From Phylloscopus collybita (taxonomy: Eukaryota > Chordata > Aves > Passeriformes > Phylloscopidae): 64,000 nucleotides of DNA. A program made the position numbers and the translations under genes. Positions 49,101 through 59,375 of the stretch are shown here, one piece after another (position 1 is the stretch's first letter; every line of letters begins with the position of its first letter). Below the pieces are notes generated by a model that was not told the origin of the DNA, did no database searches, and worked only from the letters and a program-made list of their open reading frames with translations. Location of the stretch: positions 9,544,001-9,608,000 of the forward strand of contig JAJNNQ010000002.1 of assembly GCA_027886175.1 (NCBI GenBank). The letters run 5' to 3'.

Positions 49101-51150
49101 TAAGTTATTATTTCTGAAAATGTTTTCACATGCAGAAAATCTGGACCAACACAAAACCTGAAGCTCACACGCCCTCCCTCGATGGAGTCTTTAGAGCTAA
49201 AAATGAAAAAAGATCCTTCAAAGTTACCTGAATTCTTTTAAAAGAAGTACCAGCGCTCTCCCAATTTTCATGCAGGAATTTTATGTTTTGTGGTTTTTTT
49301 CCTCCCCAGATTTTTTGTCTGTTTGTTTTGTTTGTTTGTTTTTTAAATTTTTCTTCACTAGCACACACACACACTAAAAAACTCTGCTCAGGCTTTGGTG
49401 GAAGTGCCACATTTTTAGATGTGCTCAGGTGCAACCGTGTGTGTGTATCTGGCACTAAATTTGGGAGCTTGCTGGTCCCTGAGTAGCAGCACATGCATCA
49501 TACTAATGTAATCCTGCCATCTCCTGTATCCCCTTAATCAGCACGCAGCTGTGTTTCACTGGCTTCCAGAAACATCACTGTCTTGAATACCTCAAACATG
49601 GAAAACCCCACACTTTTATGGAGGTTAAAATGAAGAGGGTGAGGGGAACATGTTACAAGCAGCTCTCTGTGCTGTTCCCTTTATTGTTGCCTAATGTTAT
49701 TTATTGCAGCACCATCTTTCTTTTGAAGTATAATTAAAAAAGATAAATAACCATACAGTCTCCCACAAAGATAAATTGATAGCTTGAGCCTTTTCCAGTT
49801 GGATTGCCTTTTCCTAACATAGAAGAGTGAAGAAATCTTTGATACCTTTATTCTCATTCTTCATAAGAAAAATATCCTTTTAATCTGCTTTGGGGTTCCC
49901 TGAAGTAATCCAGTACGTTGCTCTGGGTCACAGTAAAGCAATCTATTGTCCTGCTGCCATTTTTGCCTTTCATTGCCTGTTAGGGCAGTTGCTTTATTCC
50001 CCACTTTTCTGGGCAGCCAGACCATTCTGTTTCTTGGGTGTCTGCCCTGCTTGCCTCTTCTTTCACTTTGAGGTGCAGTTCTTGTGGAAAACCCCTCCTT
50101 GGAAAGCCACTCTTGCACCATCCAAGCTGGATGTGGCTGTTGTGGTTCATGGAGCTCCATGCTGGCAGCTTCAGGCTGCTCTCACCTTCCTGGCCTCCTT
50201 CCTATGTGTCATCTTTACCAGCACAAAAATGATGGCAGATCAATTCTGTTCCAAGTTTTGCAAACTATATGAGCCACTCCTGTGCTTTTTCAGTAGCAGT
50301 AAGGCTGAGCAGTTTTAGTAGCATTTTATTTATTATGAAGTGTTTGTATTGTAGAAGTACCAAGACAAATTCAAATTTAGATACTTGAGCTCGAATACAA
50401 GGAACAAGAACAAGGCTGTCACTTGTTCCACATGGTGTTGACAAGTGAGACAGACGAGTGAGGAGAAATTTGATCAGCAGGAGTCAAAAATACCACTTAA
50501 TACTAGTCAAGTGCAGATAAAACCTGAAAAATATTTCCACTTTACCCACTGCCTCTGCCACTTTTGTAAACATAGCAGAATTCACAATGCAGCCAGAAAC
50601 ACGACGAGCTTTCAGAAAAGATTTGGCTGAAAGCAGCAGATGATCACAAAGCTCTTACATTGCAAAACGTTTTTGTTACTATGCTTTTAGCTCGCTCAAT
50701 ATACATGTTCTGAATTATGTCTGGAAGAGACAACCTGGATTAGTGACTTTGTTTTAAGAATAGATAATCTCTTGGTAAATATTTGCACTGCGTGAGTTAG
50801 CTTTGCTGGCAAAATTGTCTTGACAGTTTATCAGGCTGAGCACAAAACTGACTTGCTGATTCTTTCGGGATGCTGCTAAAAATGATACAAACTAATGGTG
50901 CTTGCACTTGCATACCAAGCAAAATTAATTAAAGGGGCAGCTAGACTGGCAGATTTTTTGTGAACTGCATTAATTCTTAGGTTTGAAACTACAGACTGAG
51001 ACTCTTTGAACTCAATTGTGAATTTTAAAACATGTGTCTATGCATTGTAAGAATTATACACAGAAATTAGCATCCATGAACTATGAATGCATGTCTGTGG
51101 ATCTGAAATGGCATGCATACCCAGACAAGGTGGGAAGAGCAGCAAAGTCC
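46105..51150. other. Unique DNA, small CpG islet at 46.5 kb
   Basis: Around 46495-46560 there is a CpG cluster ('gcccgcccgctcccgtgcgg', 'cagcgg', 'aggcgcaggacgc'), the clearest in this half of the window. Frames at 49890-50318 (plus, 142 codons) and 49861-50160 (minus) overlap on opposite strands. The minus strand there carries 'ggaataaagc' near 49994, so an LTR remnant is conceivable, but I found no target-site duplication. Confidence 0.35.
50815..51005. promoter_or_regulatory. Candidate conserved non-coding element
   Basis: Repeat-free, with 'aaattaattaaagg' (TAATTA at 50926-50931), 'gaactgcattaattctta' and 'gattctttcgggatgctgc'. The texture resembles vertebrate developmental enhancers. 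Not testable from one sequence. Confidence 0.27.
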
Positions 51151-51155
51151 AGTTT

Positions 51156-51264
51156 CACAGAGTCACTGAATGGTTTGGGTTGGAAGGGACCTTCAAAGAT
51201 CAGCTAGTCCAATCTCTTGTCATGGGCAGGGACACCTTTCACTGGATCAGGATGCTCAAGCTCA
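51156..51264 (-). mobile_element. CR1 LINE, extreme 3' end, antisense
   Basis: Read on the plus strand the segment begins 'tcacagagtcactgaatggt', 'ttgggttggaagggacc', 'ttgtcatgggcagggaca', 'ggatgctcaag'; this is the reverse complement of the avian CR1 3' end. About 110 bp, non-coding. Confidence 0.94.
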
Positions 51265-51834
51265 ATTTATGGTATTCAAGCACAGTACTTTGGCTCTGCA
51301 AAGTTAAGCCCATGTAAAAATCATACCATAAAAAACCCTTACACTGAGAAAATGATGGTTTTTACCATCAGAAGCAGAAAAGTAATTTAAAGATAATAAT
51401 AGTTTTTAATATTAAGAGATCACAATGGACTGTTTGCCCATGAGATTACTTTGAACAGTCACTTCAGCTGCTTTCAGTTCTTAAATAGTAGTTCCTTTCA
51501 ATCTCTGTATTGTCTCAATTTTTTGCTTAAGGTATAGATACTTGACATACACAAAGCTTAGTGATCTACTGATGTACAGATTTTTTTAAGCTATGATGCC
51601 TCCTCTGAGGCTACTCAGACTCTTCAAGTGTTATTGACTCTGCAAGTGTCAAGACCTGTCACATCAGGAGAGATGCTGGAGCTGAGTAATGAACAATTAG
51701 CACATCTAAGAGAAGGCAGTTGGTGATTAGAGGCACCCATCTGCTGCCCTGACAGACTCTCTAGAGAGGTACATTCCTTACCTGGGGTTTGTACCAGGAA
51801 TGCCACCCTGAGACTACCAAGCCTCACATCCCCT
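51265..51834. other. Unique DNA between two CR1-derived pieces
   Basis: Nothing recognised. A minus frame at 51624-51827 has no motif. Confidence 0.4.
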
Positions 51835-52250
51835 GACTGTCATCCACTGCAGTTGTTTCATGTGGGCTGATACAGCCAGCGGCAGTTTGGGGGCCTCTGG
51901 AGCCCAGGAAATTTTTCATCAATCATCCTAGTCAAAGGAAAAGGGCTTGACAGGGCCAGTCAAACCTGGTGATCTAGCATGGTTACAGGACTGGTGCCAC
52001 AGCCAGGGGTTTGGCTCCTGAGACCATGGGACTCACTTTGAGAAACCTGGTCTAACCAGGGCTGATGGGAAAAGCATCTCAGGTCTTGGGCAAGCCCAAG
52101 TGGTGAACAGAGCTTTAAACTAAAGTTTCTGGGGGAGGGGAACCTCTGTCTATCCCACTCCTACCAGTCTAATGGCAGCATCAGCCACAGATACCCAGAG
52201 CTTGCAGAAGGATCACAGGTCAGCAGGAGAGCACCTGATATGAGCTTGTA
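51835..52250 (+). mobile_element. Probable CR1 5' region fragment
   Basis: The blocks 'aaacctggtgatctagcatg', 'ggtctaaccagggctgatgg', 'gctttaaactaaagtttc', 'gggggaggggaacctctg', 'cccactcctaccagtctaat' and 'cagatacccagagcttgcag' recall the 5' untranslated/ORF1-side part of avian CR1, in plus orientation. This assignment rests on memory of CR1 5' sequences, which I know less well than the 3' end. Copies that keep the 5' part without the 3' part are uncommon for CR1, so it may be an internal piece of a broken longer element. Confidence 0.5.
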
Positions 52251-52415
52251 AAAAAAAGAGCTGGTATAATATTTGAGGTATTAAGTGCTTTTGGGGTTTT
52301 GGAATAGGCAGTGGGTTGTACTAGATTAAGTGCCACATAAATACTAGTGGATAGGCACAGTGAGATACAACTTTTGTTGGCATCTTGTTCCATGCTTTCT
52401 CAAATATTAGTCTTG

Positions 52416-52440
52416 AAGTCACCACTTTAAGTGGTGACTT
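52416..52440. repeat. 25-nt perfect palindrome (12-bp arms)
   Basis: 'aagtcaccactt' + t + 'aagtggtgactt'. The arms are exact reverse complements around a single base. Confidence 0.95.
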
Positions 52441-52450
52441 TAAGAGTAAC

Positions 52451-52465
52451 ATAACTTTAAGTTAT
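52451..52465. repeat. 15-nt perfect palindrome (7-bp arms)
   Basis: 'ataactt' + t + 'aagttat'. It shares the core 'actttaagt' with the larger palindrome just upstream. Confidence 0.92.
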
Positions 52466-52483
52466 AAGATGTTTTAACATCTT
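52466..52483. repeat. 18-nt palindrome (8-bp arms)
   Basis: 'aagatgtt' + tt + 'aacatctt', directly abutting the previous palindrome. Confidence 0.92.
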
Positions 52484-53035
52484 CTAATACTAATACCAAC
52501 AGTAACATTGGACTGAGAAGAAAATATTGATTTCAGCTTTTAAGGCAGTTACTGTTAGCATTCTGAATTCTTTTCCTTCTCTAGCTGAATTAACCCATAG
52601 TTTTATCAACTTACCTTACAGATTGGTTACAATCGTATGAAGCCTCTGCAGTGCTTTTCTTTATTTGCATCTCCATCACTGGACAGTATTTTACAGTACT
52701 AGGATTTCTTAAAAAAATCAAGTTTCTCCTATCCAAAAGGGATATCCTATCTTTCTCAACATAGTGGAAGTGAAATTTGTATCTGAAGTATACATGCTCC
52801 TAAACAGAAACAGAAAATATTATTACCCTCTTGTTTTATTAGGATGACATAGAAGAGGGGGTGTTGAGAAAAAGTGAGGAAAAATCAGTTCCCTGTATTT
52901 GGGTTGGCTGACAGTGGCAAGATTGACTTGGCTTTCAGGGGCTCTGCCTGAATTTCTCTGCCGAGGTTATCTGAAGGATACTGTGCAATAGTCTCATTTC
53001 TCCTCTGTGTGCCAAGGTGAACCACACAAATGCCT
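52484..53035. other. Unique AT-rich DNA, nothing recognised
   Basis: No repeat, motif cluster or frame of interest. Confidence 0.4.
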
Positions 53036-53039
53036 CCAA

Positions 53040-53265
53040 TAGCTCTCAGCTATTCTCATGTGAGACAGATTGCTGAGCTTCTGTTTGGCTTTAGAGATGT
53101 TCCCGTGCCAGTCACTGGGCCACGGGATGACAAATTACCTCTCTGCCAATATGAGAGCTGGGACAGTTCTCTCCACAGCCTCCACCAGATGGGCCTAATT
53201 AAACTATTAGCCAATGAGTGAGGTCTGATGGCTCCATTAGGAATCCTCCTGTGCTTAAATAAACA
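53040..53265. promoter_or_regulatory. Candidate conserved non-coding element
   Basis: Repeat-free, with 'gggcctaattaaactatta' (TAATTA at 53196-53201) and an adjacent CCAAT box (53211-53215). Frames are open on both strands (plus 53030-53221; minus 53056-53289) without recognisable motif. Texture-based. Confidence 0.25.
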
Positions 53266-55013
53266 GCTCAAAATAAATAGTTTTCTCAATTACAGTTTTT
53301 ATCACGTCTTTTTCTGGCATATTCATTAACAGAGTGCCTCCTTTGTCTACTTTTTCCTAAAGGGACAGGGCCTTCCTGACACTAGCAAGCATTTTAAAAG
53401 GTTATAATGGCATCAGCCAATTTACTTTGAGGAGTTAAACCCCTTCCCACACCTCTCCTAAAGCACCATTTTACTGAGCTTGACAGTAAAGATTTGTTAT
53501 CCCTGAGGATGTGCAGCTTCACCCTGACCATGGGTAGGGTTGGCTGCCCTGATGAGCTGGAGGTGTTGGTGCCACAGTACCACCCCTGCAGCACCCTACA
53601 CTGCCTCCAGATCTCCTCAAACAGTGATCCCACATCCCATGCTGGCACAGAGGGACAACCTCTTCTCTTTTTCTGTAATTACTTCCTAGAAGTTATTTCT
53701 CCCACCTTAATAAGTGCCTTTCGCCTTTATCCTTCTCCCTCCACTTTTTCCTGAAATTACTTTTTTCCTGTTGACTCACTTGTCACTTGATGTATCGTAT
53801 CTAGAAATCTTTACTTGAGGTTTTAAACTAGCTCTTCCCCTCTCTTCTTCCATTTCAAAAATTTCCCTGTGAAAGGCCCTGCCTATTCATTTCTTGGGTT
53901 CTCCCTGATTCGTAGTTTCCCAAGGACATCTTCACAATCCAGAAAGTTCTCTTGCTCCTGCCCAATCAGGAAGATGAGTTCTGCAGTGAATGCTAATTGT
54001 GATTAAATACCTTTTTTTGACTAATTCTCAGACAATTGCTCCTTTGGGAGTGGATGTTAATACCACAGGAAACAAATTGGATACTTCATCCATTTTAACT
54101 TTAACCCATTCAAGCACTCCTTGACTGTTTGAAATGGGCAACCAGGATTTTACATCAAACAAGTATTAGACACACTCTTCAACACCCCTGTTGAAACACT
54201 GTATTATTAATCAAACTGATTAGGACTGTTTGAGCTCAAAAATAGTAAGTGCTAGCACCACAGCTTCACATATTTAATTATAACTCATTTGGTTAAGACA
54301 CTGTTGAATTGCTCCAGAAAGGAACAGTATTTACACTTATAAGTTTTAAAACATATTGGGTTGTGAACCCAAAACTGTGTCTATATAATCATGGAAAGGA
54401 AGTGAAAAATTCAGTCACCAACTCTTTGAGAAAACTGGATATTCCAGAGGCAGGTCTTGTGACAACCTGCACCAGCCAAGGACCTGTTCTTTAGTGACTT
54501 CATACAAAACTCCTAGACTGTAAAATTCTTTACTATTTAAATGAAATTATTGCAATACCATGTCACCATCAACTCCTGAGACTTTCACTGAGACCACCCC
54601 TTAAATAGGCCATTTTCTTTACATTACTATTGCAATGGAGTGAATCCTGAGTAAGTCCCTCAACTCATTCATTCTCTTGCACCTTTTAGGAAAGCAGGTA
54701 AGTTCAGAAAGTGACTAAAATCACAGATATGTAGAAGTGGAGGTATCATTAGAATGAAAGATTTCAATAAATATGTGTCTAGATTGTCTTTTGAGCTCCT
54801 GGGGGAAGTCTGCAGGGTGTGGCTATTTTGGAGAGGGGTGCTTTCTGCACATTCTGTATCCTCCTGGTACTTCACCAATTAGGGATGTGTCTTGCCTCTG
54901 TTACAAGTAGAGGACCTCAGAGAAGAAGGGATCACATGGAAAGGGGTGTGTTTGGATGGCTGCAGAGGATTAAAGAAGGGAGATTTTTAAAAGGTATGCA
55001 AGAACATGCATCC

Positions 55014-55014
<1 letters not shown>
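53266..55014. other. Unique DNA, nothing recognised
   Basis: Frames at 53394-53648 (minus) and 53494-53754 (plus) overlap on opposite strands with no motif. No repeat family seen. Confidence 0.4.
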
Positions 55015-55082
<68 letters not shown>

Positions 55083-55110
55083 TTCTTTCTTTTCTTTCTT
55101 TCTTTCTTTC
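55015..55110. repeat. (TTTC)n microsatellite, ~96 bp
   Basis: About 24 TTTC units (GAAA on the other strand), with extra T insertions near 55081 and 55089. A long pure polypyrimidine/polypurine mirror tract that can form triplex (H-)DNA and is prone to length change. The open frames across it are artefacts of the repeat. Confidence 0.97.
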
Positions 55111-56165
55111 CTGTAAAGGGCTCCTGGTTCTTCCACCAGATGAGCCATCAGTGGAACGAGACAGTTCAGAAACAGAATACAAAGGATGCAAGTATGTGAT
55201 GAAAGTACATTACTTGATGCAAAAAGCCTTTGTGAAATAAAACCAAGAAAATATCTATGTTAGAGAAAAAAATACTCATGTTCTTTGAGGCAGAGAGCTT
55301 TCTCAGTCAATATCAGGTCCATTTGCATTAAAAATCTAGCCTTGTTTCTTTTACAAAGTGCATATGATTAAATATCTTCACAGAAATTACCTAAGAACAC
55401 ATCCTTTCAACCCAAATAAACCAGAAACATATTTTCTTAGGCTGCCCCACCAATTTATCTTCACCCTGGTGTTGGCAGGCAACTTCTCAGGAGCTGTCTC
55501 TTTCCATACCCAAGGCCCTTTCTCTCTTGCTGAGCACTCCAACCCCATCACTGCCTTTCATCCACCCAGCCTTCTCTGTGAAGGAGTGGCAGTAATATTC
55601 CATGGGTAATGCTCACACAGGAATTTCAGAAAAAAGGCCATTTGTAAAACCTGTGAGGAAGGTCAGATTATTGGAAAGAGCCAGGAAGCTCCCACCTGCT
55701 TCAGCAGAACCTCTATGATGCTTCTATTCACATGCTACCCCAGTTTGTATGGGATATGCAGAATGCTACTCGAAAAGCTATACAGATTTCATCAATGACC
55801 ACAAAGATACTAGCATGACACATTTTCTTTTTCCTTTGTTCAACTCAAAGAACTAAGGTTCTGGGCTGAGACTGTTGATTGGTGTTGTATGGTTGTTGGT
55901 TTGCTTTTGGTCCTAGTCCTTAAAAAATAAATCACTCAAAGCCTAACAATAGCAAAAGAGCTCAGAGCATGCATGTGTTTGGCACATCACATTTAATTGC
56001 ATCTCTGAGCTAACATTGTTTAAACTTCAAGTATTGGAATTGTCACATTGTAAAATTTCATTGAAGCCCCACTTCTCTGCCTGAAGTGCCATAATGTTAC
56101 CCAAGTGGGGAAAAGGGTTCTTCTGAGATTGATTTTTCAGACACTGTAGTTCTGTTCAATTGAAT
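55111..56165. other. Unique DNA, nothing recognised
   Basis: No repeat family or exon. A plus frame at 55358-55609 has no recognisable motif. Confidence 0.4.
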
Positions 56166-56169
56166 TCAC

Positions 56170-56520
56170 TCAAGTAGTGGTTAACATAAACACTGTGGAG
56201 AGTATGACATGTCAAATTAGCAGCTTTGCAAATCTCTTGTTAATTGTCAGCCTAATTAAAAAATTGCTAATTATAATGTTTATAACTTCAAATAACTGCT
56301 CAGCTATAAAGCATTGGCTGTCAGGTGTAAACAGGGGGACTGAAGGAAAAAAAATCAATCGACATCTGTTAATTTATCAGAGGCAGTACACTAAATTGAA
56401 AAATGGATTGCCTAATGCACTGTAAATCTGCATTACGATAAAAGACCAATTCATTTCAACACCTGTTTAATAAATGATAATGGCCATCTTTAGTGGCTAG
56501 CCCTAGGGTTTCTTCTGCCA
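56170..56520. promoter_or_regulatory. Candidate conserved non-coding element
   Basis: This is the most enhancer-like stretch in the window. It contains 'cctaattaaa' and 'gctaattataatg' (homeodomain-type cores near 56252 and 56266), a GTAAACA forkhead-type site at 56327-56333 overlapping a T-box-like 'caggtgt', 'aatttatcag' and 'cattacgataaaag', and no simple repeats. Deep conservation is my inference and would need alignment. Confidence 0.33.
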
Positions 56521-57222
56521 ATCAGACTTAGAATCCTGCCTTTACTAGCATCAGACAAGAAATTGATTGAACCATGTTAAGATGCGTATAATATCTCCTC
56601 CCTTCTTTATGATGATTAAAATGAATAGTCTTTATAGAGAATTTTTGTTTAAAAATTTCCTGGATTTTCTCATGCCAAAGAGCAAATCTGCCTCATCCTT
56701 CTAAGGTTATTTTAGACAGACTTAAACGTACTGATCAACTAGAAAAAAAAAAAATCAAGGACCAGGTCCAATTATTCCTATCTATTTACTTCCTTTAGTA
56801 ACAGCTATAGAGCTGAAAGTCAGTTCTTTTGTATTATTTCTCCTTAAATATTTACGTTGATCAGACACATGATGAACTTCTGTAGTTTACAGGCTAGTAA
56901 ATATTACCAACAAACATCAGTGTTTCCAAACTGCTATCTTCCAGAACACCATTTTTCTCAAAGAACTGCAAAGCTTTAGAGAGCAGCTGCTCAATTTCTC
57001 AAAGTCAGAAGGCATTAAAGGTTGTGGTCTTACATTTGTATATTTTACAGGGAACTGCAGACTACTTCTAATGGCTAACAACAGCTCATTATTTTGGGAT
57101 AAGCAGGGGAATCTAGGTAGCTGGTTGTCATTTCCTCTGAAAACCTGGAGACAAAGTTTGGATGGAGAAGACACATGTCTCAGGAAAGGACTCAGCTTCT
57201 CCAGAGTTTGACAAATGCATCC
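56521..57222. other. Unique AT-rich DNA, nothing recognised
   Basis: A short A run near 56743-56755 and a minus frame at 56917-57174 without motif. Confidence 0.4.
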
Positions 57223-57251
57223 TCTGAGGATCCTGCTGCAGGATCCTCAGA
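57223..57251. repeat. 29-nt perfect palindrome (14-bp arms)
   Basis: 'tctgaggatcctgc' + t + 'gcaggatcctcaga'. The arms are exact reverse complements and contain two GGATCC sites. It is the longest-armed perfect palindrome I found in the window. Confidence 0.95.
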
Positions 57252-58790
57252 TACATCATATAAATTGCTGCCTCTTGGCTAAGTGTAATACTCTTTCCTG
57301 TTCATCTCCACAAAGGCACCCATGTGCCTTTCCTGTACTCAGGAACTTTAAACCATTGTCCTTGGCAGTGTGGCTGCAGCTGCCATCTCTCCCCCCAACA
57401 CGTGTCATGATGTTCTGCTAATGGTGCTCATTTCTGGTGACATTTTCAGCATGCAACACTGCTTCCCTTTCCTGTTTAAGCAAATTTTGAAAGATTAGGC
57501 AGCTTCTGTATTATATGAGAAAATTTATCAGAAGATTTCTTACATGTTTGAGACTGCAGAGCTCTCATAGCATGTTACCAAGTTGGAGCTAAGTTAATAT
57601 TTAAGACTGTTTTTGAGTTGCTGGTTGTGATGAAAGGGTCAGGTATAACTGAAGATGAAATTCCATCACTCTAATCAGGTTTTGCTTCCTGAAATTCTTA
57701 TTCCCCTTTCCACTCCAAAACATGTTTTCATTTCCCATTAAGTTTTATAAGGCATTTCTTATCATTTTACAATTATGGCTTTATCTAAGAGCTTCAGACA
57801 GTGTTAAGACAAGCACCAAAACAAACCAAAACAAACCAAAACAAGCTAGTCCTTTGCCCATGCAGGTAATGGTGAAATCAGGTAGACTGAGAGGGGCAAA
57901 GGGAAAAAATATTCAAAAGCAAAGTCTAGAACCAAACCAGAAATAAGTGTAAATCAGATCCTGACTTACATGTCTATATATCAGATTATGCTGTCCATTT
58001 CAAAACTCAGCATATTTTCACAAGTATTATATTATGGCAGTGATTCTGGTAGTTGTGCTTTTCCTCAAAGAGAGACTTCTCCTCATAAAGTAAAATGCAA
58101 AGTCAAAGGCTTTACAGTACAGAGCTGGGGAGACTTGGTACAGGAGAAGCAGGATGCCCACAGAAACTGCTGCTTGGTAACTCACACACACCTTCAAAGC
58201 TTCTTGTCATGAATCTCAGGCTGGACAAAGGTGTCCAGACATTGTTTTAAACGTTCAGTGTGCTCTACCTGTAATCCTGTTGTAAATGGGAAACAGTAGT
58301 GGCCTGTATTGTGGTTAGAGTTCAGCTGTAGTTTTTATTTTTGTTTTGGAAAGAAAGTCATTTGACTTTTGTGTCAAAGAGAAGTACAAAATTTGTGGAA
58401 TCAGCATTAGTAATTGCTAACTGTGTAAGCAATAAACACACATGCATAATAACCTTATCCTCTCATTTTTAATGTCGTGTCTTAAATTTCCATTTTAAAC
58501 CACGTACCATGTACATGTACTGTCAGAAACATCCTCCATCAACTTGTAGGGATGCAGCTGTTGTCTTAAGTCAGTTATTAACTACTAACTTAGTGTTCAA
58601 AATCTCTAAGGAAAGTTGTTTTGGAAGATTCTGCTTCAAGTTGGTTCCCATATTGACATATGATTTTTTTTTTACAGACCCACATGCCTTAAAAACCTCC
58701 TTTCTGTGCCTGGCAGCTTTTCTTTACTCTTTCTGCCTTCTTTTACCTGCTGTCCCCCCAGCCCCCCACCTCCTTGTGGGGGTTAAGAGG
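57252..58790. other. Unique DNA with one small tandem repeat
   Basis: A 10-bp unit 'accaaaacaa' is repeated three times exactly at 57815-57844. A plus frame at 58509-58853 (114 codons) runs into the LTR at its end and has no recognisable domain. Confidence 0.45.
57815..57844. repeat. Tandem 3 x 10-bp repeat
   Basis: Three perfect copies of 'accaaaacaa'. Confidence 0.93.
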
Positions 58791-58795
58791 AGAAG

Positions 58796-59370
58796 TTTTG
58801 TCTGGGCTAGAGTTAATTTTCTTCACAGTTGCTGTGTTTTGGATTTGTGCTGAACATGGGTTGGTATCACAGAGATGTTTTTGTTATTGCTGAGCAGGGC
58901 TCACACTGAGCCAAGGCCTTCTCTGGTTTCTGTATGGCCACAGTGGCCAGGAGGCTGGGGGTGCCTGTGAGGCTGGGAGGAAACACAGCCAGGACAGGTG
59001 ACCCAACTGACCAAAGGGATACTCCAGACCGTGTGACATCGTGCTCAGTGTATAAAGTGGGAGGGAGGAGGAGAAAGGGGGAAAGTTTGGAGTGATGGGG
59101 TTTGTCTTCCCCAGTCCCTGTTATGTGTAATGGAGCCCTGCCCTCCTGGGAATGGCTGAACACCTGCCTGCCATGGGAAGAGCTGAATCAATTCCTTGTT
59201 CTGCTTTGCCTGTGTGTAGTTTTTACTTTCCCTGTTAAACTGTCCTTACCTCAACCTAAGAGTTTTCCAGCCTTTACCCTCCTGATTCTCTCCCTGATCC
59301 CATGGGTGTGGGAGGGAAGGAGAGGCTGTATGGGGCTGGGTTGATCACTGGGGTTAAACCATGACACCCC
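58796..59370 (+). mobile_element. ERVL-type solo LTR (avian)
   Basis: I recognise an avian ERVL-class LTR in plus orientation: 'ctagagttaattttcttcac', 'ttttggatttgtgctg', 'aaccaaaggg'-like 'gaccaaagggatactcc', 'catcgtgctcagtgtataaa', 'ggtttgtcttccccag', 'atggctgaacacctgcctgc', 'cctgttaaactgtcc', and the terminal 'ggggttaaaccatgaca'. A TATA box (tataaag) lies at 59051-59057 and a decayed polyadenylation signal (gttaaa for attaaa) at 59234-59239. No viral genes flank it, so it is a solo LTR. A 5-bp repeat 'agaag' at 58791-58795 and 59371-59375 may be the target-site duplication, as expected for ERVL. However, the TG start is not intact and four C separate the CA end from it, so the exact borders are uncertain. 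Confidence 0.88.
59051..59057 (+). promoter_or_regulatory. TATA box of the LTR
   Basis: 'tataaag' preceded by 'gctcagtg', at the usual U3 position for this LTR family. It could still drive transcription towards higher coordinates, but activity cannot be inferred. Confidence 0.6.
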
Positions 59371-59375
59371 AGAAG

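Noticed and set aside
49880..50300. Possible antisense LTR with 'ggaataaagc'
   Set aside because: No TG/CA borders with matching target-site duplication could be found.
49890..50318. 142-codon plus frame with hydrophobic segments
   Set aside because: A minus frame is open over the same bases, no domain is recognisable, and the hydrophobicity follows from T-rich codons.
54819..55199. 126-codon frame rich in Phe/Leu/Ser
   Set aside because: Most of it is the translated TTTC microsatellite.
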